Shown here piece after piece: positions 49,185 to 56,387 of a stretch of DNA of 64,000 nt. The DNA is taken from the NCBI GenBank assembly GCA_036501825.1, contig DASXZP010000044.1, positions 1-64,000 on the forward strand. Direction: 5' to 3'. The stretch is from JAFECT01 sp036501825. Its GTDB lineage: Bacteria; Pseudomonadota; Alphaproteobacteria; Caulobacterales; Caulobacteraceae. The notes below the pieces were generated by a model, which did not search any database, was not told the origin of the DNA, and saw only the letters and a list, made by a program, of their open reading frames with translations. The position numbers and the translations under genes are program-made. Each line of letters opens with the position of its first letter. The first letter of the stretch is position 1.

Positions 49185-49427
49185 CCGCTCATCCCCGCGA
49201 ACGCGGGGACCCAGGTTTTTTAGCCACGGAAAACACGGAAAGCCCGGAAGGAAGAAGGAATGTCCACGAACCACACGAACCACGCGAACGCGTTTCCGAG
49301 CGTGGCCTGTGCGCGAAGCGCCTTTGATCTGGGACGCGTCTGCGACGCGGGAAGTAGATTGTTCGTGTGGTTCGTGTGGTTCGTGGACAAAAAAAGCCTG
49401 GGTCCCCGCATGCGCGGGGATGAGCGG
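49185..49427. repeat. intergenic inverted repeat IR-8, nested composite
   Basis: Two nested pairs. Outer arms 49185-49221 and 49389-49427 (CATCCCCGCGAACGCGGGGA hairpin in the left one) end in T-runs. Inner arms 49262-49289 and 49361-49388 (GTCCACGAACCACACGAACC start) are inverted with one mismatch. Between outer and inner left arms lies an unpaired stretch with the word CACGGAAAACACGGAAAG. The innermost loop carries GCGC-GAA-GCGC and GCGTC-TGC-GACGC hairpins. It separates tadA from the MerR gene, both on the minus strand. Confidence 0.93.
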
Positions 49428-49437
49428 AGAGAGGGAG

Positions 49438-49899
49438 TTACTTCCGCCGCTCCCTGAAAAACTCCCGCAGCATCGTTGCGCTCTCGTCCGCGAACAGGCC
49501 GCCTTCGACTTCGGGGCGCCAGTGGCAGGTGGGTTGGTTGAAGAAGCGGGGGCCATGGAGGATGGCGCCGCCCTTGGGGTCTTCGGCGCCGAAGACGAGG
49601 CGGGCGATGCGGGCGTGGCTGATGGCGCCGGCGCACATGGCGCAGGGCTCCAGGGTCACATAGAGGGTCAGGCCGGTCAGGCGGTAGTTGCCGGCCTTGG
49701 CGGCGGCTTCGCGCAGGACCCGGATTTCGGCGTGGGCGGTGGGGTCGGCGCTCGAGATCGGGGCGTTGCCGGCCTGGGCCAGCACCTCTCCGGTGGCCGG
49801 ATCGGCAAGGACGGCCCCGATCGGCGCTTCGCCTCGGGCGGCGGCGGCTTGCGCTTCGGCCAGGGCGATGCGCATTAGAGCCCGATCATGGTCCGTCAT
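49438..49899 (-). CDS. tadA: tRNA adenosine(34) deaminase TadA
   Basis: A 153-residue cytidine-deaminase-fold enzyme that converts A34 to inosine in tRNA-Arg. The zinc and proton-shuttle motifs are HAE at 56-58 and PCAMC at 85-89; the RNA-binding FFxxRRK-type end is FFRERRK. The start at 49899 (MTDHDRALMRIALAEAQ) matches the usual N-terminus. Its first 12 bp overlap the start of the divergent pseudouridine synthase gene, so promoters of each must lie in the other's coding sequence. Confidence 0.93.
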   Translation of the reverse strand: MTDHDRALMRIALAEAQAAAARGEAPIGAVLADPATGEVLAQAGNAPISSADPTAHAEIRVLREAAAKAGNYRLTGLTLYVTLEPCAMCAGAISHARIARLVFGAEDPKGGAILHGPRFFNQPTCHWRPEVEGGLFADESATMLREFFRERRK

Positions 49900-51753
49900 A
49901 CCCGCGAGAGCGGCCAAAAGTCCCGCTCCGGTCAAGCCGAAAAAAAGCCCGTCCGCACCGAGCGCATCGCCAAACGCCTCGCCCGGGCGGGCGTCGCCTC
50001 ACGCCGTGAGGTCGAGCGCCTGATCGGCCTGGGCCTGGTGGCCGTCAACGGCCGCATCCTGGCCACCCCCGCCGTCCTGGTCAGCCGCGACGACATCGTC
50101 ACCGTCGAGGGCCAGGTCGTGGGCGCGCCGGAGCCGACGCGGCTGTGGCGCTACCACAAGCCGGTGGGCCTGCTCACCACCAACCGCGACCCGAAGGAAC
50201 GGGCGACGGTGTTCGAGAACCTGCCGGAGGGATTGCCGCGGGTGATCTCGGTCGGGCGGCTGGATCTGAACTCCGAAGGCCTGCTGCTGCTGACCAACGA
50301 CGGCGCCCTGGCCCGCGCGCTGGAGTTGCCGGCCAGCGGCTGGCGGCGCGTCTATCGCGCGCGGGCGCTGGGCCGCATCACCCAGGCCAAGCTCGACACC
50401 TTGAAGGACGGCCTTGTGGTCGAAGGCGTGTCCTACGGCCCGATCGAGGCGACGCTCGACAAGGCCAAGGAAAAGACCGACGGGCGCGCCAATGCGTGGA
50501 TCACCGTGGCGCTATCCGAAGGCAAGAACCGCGAAGTGCGGCGCGTGCTCGAGTCGTTGGGGCTGAAGGTAAACCGCCTGCTGCGCCTGGCCTACGGTCC
50601 GTTCCAGCTTGGCACGCTGGCCACCGGCGAGGTGGAGGAGGTCGGGCCGCGGGTGATCCGCGAACAGCTCGCCGAGTTCATCGCGGAAGAGAACCTGCCG
50701 ACCGGCCTGCGCACCGCAACCCCGGCGCCGGCCGTGGGCCGACGCACCGGCGCCGCCGATCCGCGCCGCAAGCCCAGCAAGGTGCGCGCCGACGCAGAAA
50801 AGGCCGCCGCGGCGGAACGCGACGCGCCGCCGAAGCGCGAATGGTCCTCGCGCGACGACAAGCCCAGCGCGCGTGCGGGCAAGCCCTTCGGCGCCAAGCC
50901 GCGTCGCGAAGGCGGCTTCGGAGACAAGCGCACGCGTCCGGAACGCGAGACCGGCGAGCGCAAGACCGGCGAGGGCAAAACGGCCTACGCCCGCAAGTCG
51001 CGCACTGAGGCCGGCTTCGGCGACAAGCGCGCGCGCCCCGAACGCGCGACCGGCGACCGTAAGAGCGCCGCGTACGGCGACCGCAAACCGCGTTCCGAAG
51101 GTGGCTTCGGCGACCGTCCGGCGCGCGCAGAGCGTCCGAGCAGCCCGCGCAAGGCGTCGGGCTTCGGCGACAAGCGCCCGCGGGAAGGCGGATTCGGAGA
51201 AAAGAAGCCGCGCAGCGAAGGCGGCTATGGCGAGAAGAAGCCGCGCGCCGATCGCGCCTTCGGTGAAAAGGCGCCGCGCACGGAACGCGCTTTCGGCGAC
51301 AAGAAGCCGCGCGCTGAGCGACCGCGCGAAACCGGCGCTGAACGCGGCGCCTTCGGTCGCGGCAAACCCGCACCGCGCGCGAGCGAGGGCCGTGGATTCA
51401 AGGGCCGCGACAACGCGCAATCCGACGACCGCCGCAGCGGCTTCGGCGAAAAGCGTGAACGGCCCGCCGGCAAGGCCGCTTTCGGTGAAAAGCGCGAACG
51501 GCCCGCCGGCAAGGCCTTTGGCAAGCCGGGCGCGAAACCGGGCGGCAAGCCTGGCGGCTTCAAGAAGACCGGCAAACTGGCGGCCGCCGGCGGCAAGGGC
51601 AAACCCTACGCCAAGGCCGCGCCGGCGCGGGGCGAACGCTCCGGCCCCGCCCGCGGTCCGAAACCTGCAGGGGCCAAGCCCGGCTTCGGCGCCAAACGTC
51701 CCACCCCCCGCGGCCGCCCGAGCGGCGGACCCCGCGGACCAAAACGCGGATAG
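49888..51753 (+). CDS. RluB/RsuA-type pseudouridine synthase with long basic repetitive tail
   Basis: A 621-residue protein. Residues 20-80 form an S4 RNA-binding domain (RIAKRLARAGVASRREVERL) and about 85-260 the RsuA/RluB-type pseudouridine synthase domain with catalytic Asp126 in VGRLDLNSEGLLLLTNDG. This would modify 23S or 16S rRNA. From about 275 to 621 the chain is low complexity, rich in Arg, Lys, Gly and Glu, with about 13 degenerate copies of GFG(D/E)K(R/K)xRPER, such as GFGDKRTRPER, GFGDKRARPER and AFGEKRERPAG. Family members usually have about 250-300 residues, so the tail more than doubles the protein. Confidence 0.93.
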   Translation: MVRHTRESGQKSRSGQAEKKPVRTERIAKRLARAGVASRREVERLIGLGLVAVNGRILATPAVLVSRDDIVTVEGQVVGAPEPTRLWRYHKPVGLLTTNRDPKERATVFENLPEGLPRVISVGRLDLNSEGLLLLTNDGALARALELPASGWRRVYRARALGRITQAKLDTLKDGLVVEGVSYGPIEATLDKAKEKTDGRANAWITVALSEGKNREVRRVLESLGLKVNRLLRLAYGPFQLGTLATGEVEEVGPRVIREQLAEFIAEENLPTGLRTATPAPAVGRRTGAADPRRKPSKVRADAEKAAAAERDAPPKREWSSRDDKPSARAGKPFGAKPRREGGFGDKRTRPERETGERKTGEGKTAYARKSRTEAGFGDKRARPERATGDRKSAAYGDRKPRSEGGFGDRPARAERPSSPRKASGFGDKRPREGGFGEKKPRSEGGYGEKKPRADRAFGEKAPRTERAFGDKKPRAERPRETGAERGAFGRGKPAPRASEGRGFKGRDNAQSDDRRSGFGEKRERPAGKAAFGEKRERPAGKAFGKPGAKPGGKPGGFKKTGKLAAAGGKGKPYAKAAPARGERSGPARGPKPAGAKPGFGAKRPTPRGRPSGGPRGPKRG

Positions 51754-51756
51754 ACC

Positions 51757-53259
51757 ATGACCGACGTGTTTCAGACCTTCCTCGATCCCACCCAGCAGGT
51801 GATGGCCATCGAGCAACGCCTGCGCCGCGGCGACCTCGCCGGGACCCTGGTCGAGGTGCGCAAGCTTCTGAGTGCGGGGCCGGACCTGCGCGAACGCTGG
51901 GGCAATGTCGCCTGGATCGCCGAGCAGATCGGCGACATAGAAGCCGCGCTGCAGGCGGCGCGGCGCTACTTCATGGCCGATCCGCTCAACCCCGCGGTCG
52001 GGTTGAAGGTGGCGGAGCTGATCTGCGAGACCGGCCGGGTCGAGATGGCGCTCGATGTGGCGCAGTCGATCGCCGACCAGCGGCCGGGCGATCCGGCGCC
52101 GCAGTTCCACCTCGGTTTCTATTGCGCGCGCCTCGGCGATTTCGCCCAGGCCATGGCGCATTTCCGCACCGGGCTTGCGGTGAAGTCGGACCTCACCTTC
52201 GTCTGGCAGCAGATCAGCCAGATCAAAACCTTCACCGACCCGGCCGATCCCGACCTGACCGCGATGACCAATCTCGCGGTGCGCCTGGCCTCGGCGCCGT
52301 CGAACATTCGCGCGCCTTTGCTCTACGCGCTCGGCAAGGCCTACGAGGATCTGGGCGACATTCCGCGGGCGTTTTCCAACTACGCCGAGGGCGCGCGCCT
52401 GATGTCGGCGGAGCGGCCGTGGGACGCGCGCAGCTTTGAAGCCAACGTCGACGAGATCGTGCGCGACTTCGACCGGCGGCTGATGAACTCACAGCCGCCC
52501 AGCAATATCGCCAGCGACCGGCCGATGTTCCTGATCGGCGCCCCGCGCAGCGGCGCCGCACTGATGGAGCGCGTGCTGACCGCGTGTGAGGGTGTTGGCG
52601 GCGGCGGCGCGATCAACTTCTTCCGCCTGTCGACCCTGCCGCTGGGCGAACATCGTCCGAGCCGGCTCGACACCTATGCGAGCGCCGCGTCCAAGGCCGG
52701 GTCGCCCGATTTCTGGACCGGGTTCGCGTCCAACTATCTCGGCTTCCTGGACGAGCGCTTCGGCTTCGAAGGCCGCATCGTCGACCGGTCGCTGAACCAC
52801 GTGCAGCTGCCGGGTTCGATCCGCATTGCGTTTCCCAAATCAGCGATGGCCTGGGTGCGGCGCGATCCGTACGATCTGGCGTGGTCGTGTTTCCGCACGC
52901 CGTTCGCGCGCGGCCAGGACTGGAACTGGACCCAGCAGAACATCGCCGTCTACCTGCACCAGCTCGATCGCCTGCACGCGCATTGGACCGCCCTGCTCGG
53001 CGACGACCTGCCGACCTTCGACTACGAAGCCATGGTGCGCACGCCCGAGGCGCAGATCCATCGTCTGGCCGGGCACATGGGCGTGGTCGCCGGTCCGGAG
53101 GCGCTGGCCTTCCACGACAATCCGCGTCCGGTCGACAGCGCCAGCCTGCGCGAACTGCGCAAGCCCGTCTCGCAGGACCGCGTCGGCGCCTGGCGTCCGT
53201 TCGAGACGCAGATGGAGCCCTTCATCAAGGCATACGAAGGCTTCAAGGCGTCTCGCTAG
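51757..53259 (+). CDS. TPR-sulfotransferase fusion with altered PAPS loop
   Basis: A 500-residue protein. Residues 20-235 form a helical TPR-like region (including PQFHLGFYCARLGDFAQAMA). From about 255 there is a sulfotransferase domain with the PAPS 5'-phosphosulfate loop FLIGAPRSGAALMERVL at 263-269, and the 3'-phosphate motif WVRRDPYDLAWSCFR. In active enzymes the loop reads PRSGTTL; here both Thr are replaced by Ala. TPR-sulfotransferase fusions occur in alphaproteobacteria, with unknown acceptor. It starts 3 bp after the pseudouridine synthase stop and overlaps the convergent CDP-alcohol gene by 17 bp. Confidence 0.88.
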   Translation: MTDVFQTFLDPTQQVMAIEQRLRRGDLAGTLVEVRKLLSAGPDLRERWGNVAWIAEQIGDIEAALQAARRYFMADPLNPAVGLKVAELICETGRVEMALDVAQSIADQRPGDPAPQFHLGFYCARLGDFAQAMAHFRTGLAVKSDLTFVWQQISQIKTFTDPADPDLTAMTNLAVRLASAPSNIRAPLLYALGKAYEDLGDIPRAFSNYAEGARLMSAERPWDARSFEANVDEIVRDFDRRLMNSQPPSNIASDRPMFLIGAPRSGAALMERVLTACEGVGGGGAINFFRLSTLPLGEHRPSRLDTYASAASKAGSPDFWTGFASNYLGFLDERFGFEGRIVDRSLNHVQLPGSIRIAFPKSAMAWVRRDPYDLAWSCFRTPFARGQDWNWTQQNIAVYLHQLDRLHAHWTALLGDDLPTFDYEAMVRTPEAQIHRLAGHMGVVAGPEALAFHDNPRPVDSASLRELRKPVSQDRVGAWRPFETQMEPFIKAYEGFKASR

Positions 53260-53920
53260 ACTTGCTTTTCAGCGCACGCGAGAGGTTGAGCACGCGAACG
53301 CCGATGGTGGTTCCGGTCAGGACGGCGATGAGGCCGAGGCCGATCATCAGGGTCGTGCCGTCGTGCGTCCAAAAGCCGTCGAAGCACGAGACCAGCACCG
53401 CGATGGTCAGCACCGCCATGCGCTGCGGCTTGGCGAGCGGGCCGGTGAAGTCCGGCGGCAGACCTTCGCCGCGACCGAGCTCGCGCACATAGGCCGCGAT
53501 CACCGCCAGCACCGCGCAGAGCCAGCCTAACGCGGGGCCCATCACGAAGTTCGCGCTCACCGTCGCGTAGCCCGCGCCGGCCAGCAGCAGGAAATCGGCG
53601 AACCGGTCGGGCAGTTCGTTCCAGATGGCGCCGCTGGGTTTGCCCTTGCCGAACTCGACCGCGACCATGCCGTCGAGCAGGTTGCAGAGCAGTCTGAGCT
53701 GGATGGTGAACGCCGCGACGATCAGCAGGATCACCCGCGGCCAGCCGGTGATCAGGCCCGACAGGCCCAGCGACGAGGCGCCCAGCACCGCGAAGGCGAC
53801 GCTGGTGAAGGAGATCAGGTTCGGCGACACGCCGTTCTTGGCCAGAACCCCGGCCAGACGCTTCACCCAGCCGGCGTTGCGGGTCTTCAGCGGCCGGCGG
53901 TTGGCGGGCTGTTCGCTCAT
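53243..53920 (-). CDS. CDP-alcohol phosphatidyltransferase family protein, variant motif
   Basis: A 225-residue membrane protein with about six helices. The family motif D1xxD2GxxARx8-9GxxxD3xxxD4 is recognisable but altered: NLLDGMVAV, then PDRFAD. D1 is Asn, the Arg of AR is Val, and the spacing to PDRFAD is longer, while D2, D3 and D4 remain. The same variant occurs, as far as I recall, in E. coli YnbA-like proteins. It would transfer a phosphatidyl or similar group from a CDP-linked lipid to an alcohol. Divergent from the CdsA-like gene (54009), which makes CDP-lipids. Confidence 0.85.
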   Translation of the reverse strand: MSEQPANRRPLKTRNAGWVKRLAGVLAKNGVSPNLISFTSVAFAVLGASSLGLSGLITGWPRVILLIVAAFTIQLRLLCNLLDGMVAVEFGKGKPSGAIWNELPDRFADFLLLAGAGYATVSANFVMGPALGWLCAVLAVIAAYVRELGRGEGLPPDFTGPLAKPQRMAVLTIAVLVSCFDGFWTHDGTTLMIGLGLIAVLTGTTIGVRVLNLSRALKSKSSETP

Positions 53921-54008
53921 GGGTGGATCCTGGGGTGACCTGACGCGCCGCATATGGTCATGGTTGGGGCCCGATTCATTGGGTCGATGTGGGGATCGCC
54001 GCCCAGCC

Positions 54009-54977
54009 ATGCCCGCCTTTCTGCACCCTGTCATCGACAAGATCTCCGCGCCGCTGTTTTGGGGGCTGGCGGCGACGCTGGCTTTGCTCCTGATCGGCAC
54101 GGTGGTGGCGGTGGTCCTGCCCATGCTCAGGCCGGCCAAGGACTGGACCAATCTGCGTCAGCGGGTGGCGTCCTGGTGGGTGATGATCGCGCTGGTGGCC
54201 GCCGCATTGGTGGCGGGATGGGGCGCGCTGACCATCCTGTTCGCGGGCGTGTCGTTCCTGGCGTTGAAAGAGTTCCTGTCGCTGGCGCCGACCCAGCGCG
54301 AGGACCGGCTGGTCATTCTGTTCGCCTATTTGTCCGTGCCCATCGCCTATGGCCTGGTCGCGGTGAACAGTTACGGCGTCTATCTGGTGGCGATCCCGGT
54401 CTGGTTCTTCATCACCACGCCGTTTTTGATGGTGCTGGCGGGACAGACCAAGGGCTTCCTCGCGCGGGTGGGGATGTTCAACTGGGGCGTCGTCACCTGC
54501 GTCTATAATCTGGGCGTCATTGCGCTCTTGATGCGCGTGCCTCCGGCAGAGGCGCCGCAAGCCGGACCTGCGGGACTGGTGTTCTTCCTGCTGTTCGCGA
54601 CGGAAGCGAACGACGTCTTGCAGTACGTGTGCGGCAGGCTGTTCGGGCGGCGAAAAATCCTGCCGTCGGTCAGCCCCAACAAGACCTGGGGCGGCTTCCT
54701 GGGCGGCTGGATCGGGACCGGCCTACTGATCTTCTTCCTGGCGCCGGTATTCACGCCGCTGCCGTTCTGGCCGAGCCTCCTGCTGGCGGTGCTGCTGCCG
54801 CTGGGCGGGTTCGCGGGCGACGTGACCATGTCGGCGATCAAGCGCGACATCGGGGTGAAGGACACCTCCAGGCTGATCCCCGGCCACGGCGGCGTGCTCG
54901 ACCGCGTCGACAGCCTGACCTTCACCGCGCCGCTGTATTTCCATATCCTCGCCTACTATGCCCACCTCACCTACTGA
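54009..54977 (+). CDS. phosphatidate cytidylyltransferase family protein (CdsA-like)
   Basis: A 322-residue polytopic protein with eight or nine helices. The CdsA signature is present near the C-terminus: AIKRDIGVKDTSRLIPGHGG and LDRVDSL. The upstream conserved SPNKTWGGFLGG segment is also present. It makes CDP-diacylglycerol from phosphatidate and CTP. The start at 54009 begins a hydrophobic N-terminus. The plsC-like gene overlaps its 3' end by 20 bp, and the CDP-alcohol transferase is divergent, so the three form a lipid module. The organism probably has another housekeeping cdsA elsewhere, so this may be an YnbB-like second copy. Confidence 0.88.
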   Translation: MPAFLHPVIDKISAPLFWGLAATLALLLIGTVVAVVLPMLRPAKDWTNLRQRVASWWVMIALVAAALVAGWGALTILFAGVSFLALKEFLSLAPTQREDRLVILFAYLSVPIAYGLVAVNSYGVYLVAIPVWFFITTPFLMVLAGQTKGFLARVGMFNWGVVTCVYNLGVIALLMRVPPAEAPQAGPAGLVFFLLFATEANDVLQYVCGRLFGRRKILPSVSPNKTWGGFLGGWIGTGLLIFFLAPVFTPLPFWPSLLLAVLLPLGGFAGDVTMSAIKRDIGVKDTSRLIPGHGGVLDRVDSLTFTAPLYFHILAYYAHLTY

Positions 54978-55635
54978 GGCCGCCCCCTCTCCGCCGAAGA
55001 TGAGCCCGTTCCGCGGGCTGTTCCTGCGCCTGATCGCCAAGCCGATCGCGCGGGTGATGACCGGCGCCGACGTGCTGGGTTCGGGCAAGCTGCCGCTGGT
55101 TGGTCCCGCCATCGTGGTCGCCAACCACAACAGCCATATCGACACCTTGCTGCTGCTGTCGGTGTTTCCCGCGCGCATGCTGCACAAGGTGCGGCCTGTG
55201 GCGGCGGCGGATTATTTCCTGACCAACCCCGCGATCAGCTGGTTCTCACGCCGCATGGTCGGCATCACGCCGGTGTCGCGCGGCGTCGCGCGCGGCGAAG
55301 ACGTGCTGGCGCCGGCCAAGGCGGCCCTGGCGCGGGGCGATATTCTGGTGATCTTCCCCGAAGGCACCCGCGGCCAGGCCGGCGACATGGCGCCGTTGAA
55401 GGCCGGCGTCGCGCGCCTGGCGGAAGCGTTTCCCGATGCGCCGACCGTGCCGGTGTGGATCCAGGGCGCCGGGCGCGTGCTGCCCAAGGGCGCGATCGTG
55501 CCGGTGCCGATGAACTGCTGCGTGGTGGTGGGCGAACCGGTGGCGTGGACCGGCGAGCGCGGGTCGTACATGGCGGCGCTGCGCGAGCGCCTCGACGCCT
55601 TGCGCGCCGAAGCGCCGCCGTTGAAGTGGTCGTGA
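54958..55635 (+). CDS. 1-acylglycerol-3-phosphate O-acyltransferase family protein (PlsC-like)
   Basis: A 225-residue acyltransferase with the H(x)4D motif NHNSHID (His57, Asp62) and the FPEGTR motif at about 130. It would acylate lysophosphatidate to phosphatidate, the substrate of the CdsA-like enzyme encoded just upstream. Genes overlap by 20 bp. There is one hydrophobic N-terminal stretch (VGPAIVVANHNS is in a buried strand), so it is a peripheral or monotopic inner-membrane protein. Its stop codon overlaps the possible GTG start of the next gene. Confidence 0.92.
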   Translation: MPTSPTEAAPSPPKMSPFRGLFLRLIAKPIARVMTGADVLGSGKLPLVGPAIVVANHNSHIDTLLLLSVFPARMLHKVRPVAAADYFLTNPAISWFSRRMVGITPVSRGVARGEDVLAPAKAALARGDILVIFPEGTRGQAGDMAPLKAGVARLAEAFPDAPTVPVWIQGAGRVLPKGAIVPVPMNCCVVVGEPVAWTGERGSYMAALRERLDALRAEAPPLKWS

Positions 55636-55637
55636 GC

Positions 55638-56210
55638 ATGCGTATCGTCGCCGGACGCTTCAAAGGCAAACCCCTTACCTCGCCGCAGGGCGCCGCGACG
55701 CGCCCGACCTCCGACCGTGCCCGCCAGGCGGTGTTCAACATCCTGGAACACGCCGCGTGGTCGCCCGGCCTGCAAGGCCTGCGCATCATCGACCTGTTCG
55801 CGGGCTCCGGCGCCCTGGGTATCGAAGCCTTGTCCCGCGGCGCGTCATTCTGCCTCTTCGTCGAAACCGACGACGAAGCCCGCGGCGCCATCCGCGACAA
55901 CCTCGAAGCCATGACCCCGGACGGGACGCTGTTCGGCGCCACGCGCGTGCATCGCCGCGACGCGACCGATTTGGGCGTGAGGCCCGGGTCGGCAGGTGCG
56001 CCGTTCGACCTGGCGTTCCTCGATCCGCCGTATCGCAAGGGGTTGGGGGAGCGTGCGCTTGCGGGTTTGGCCGAGGGCGGCTGGCTAGCGCCCGGTGCAA
56101 TCGCGGTGTGGGAAACCGCGGCGGATGAAGATGTCGTGACGCCCGATGGGTATGAAACGCTCGACGAACGCACATACGGCGCTGCGCGCGTACGGTTCAT
56201 GCGGGTCTAA
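55638..56210 (+). CDS. rsmD: 16S rRNA (guanine(966)-N(2))-methyltransferase RsmD
   Basis: A 190-residue class I methyltransferase that makes m2G966 in 16S rRNA. Opening MRIVAGRFKGKPL, the SAM motif DLFAGSGALGIEAL and the catalytic FLDPPYRKGL are typical of RsmD. The ATG at 55638 is used; a GTG at 55632 (VSMRIVAG) overlaps the plsC stop and is also in frame. The last codon abuts the inverted repeat IR-9, whose left arm begins inside the TAA stop. Confidence 0.93.
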   Translation: MRIVAGRFKGKPLTSPQGAATRPTSDRARQAVFNILEHAAWSPGLQGLRIIDLFAGSGALGIEALSRGASFCLFVETDDEARGAIRDNLEAMTPDGTLFGATRVHRRDATDLGVRPGSAGAPFDLAFLDPPYRKGLGERALAGLAEGGWLAPGAIAVWETAADEDVVTPDGYETLDERTYGAARVRFMRV

Positions 56211-56377
56211 AAAACACCTCACACAAAGAACCAAAGAAAGAAAAGGAGATAAGGGGATCGCTCTGCAGCGCCCTGCAATCTGATGCGCCTTCGGCGCGGC
56301 TCGCTTCGCGGCGAAGCCGCCTTCCCTTCTCTCTTCGGTTCTTATTTTTCTTTGGTTCTTTGTGTGAAGTGTTTTTT
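56209..56377. repeat. intergenic inverted repeat IR-9, A-rich iterated arms
   Basis: Left arm 56209-56239 (core CACACAAAGAACCAAAGAAA) and right arm 56347-56377 are inverted copies of 31 bp with one mismatch. The word AAAGAAC is shared with IR-4. The loop has GCGCC-TTC-GGCGC and further GC hairpins. It runs from inside the rsmD stop codon to 10 bp before the mutL stop. Confidence 0.93.
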
Positions 56378-56387
56378 TGGGTCGCGT

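Noticed and set aside
49361..49388. GTTC repeats in IR-8 as a LexA (SOS) box
   Set aside because: The alphaproteobacterial LexA site is GTTC-N7-GTTC. Here spacing is N5, and the repeats belong to the arm word.
12721..56377. The inverted repeats as ends of insertion sequences or MITEs, or as CRISPR repeats
   Set aside because: No transposase gene lies between the arms, arms are not shared between most loci, target duplications are not visible, and there is no regular spacer-repeat array.
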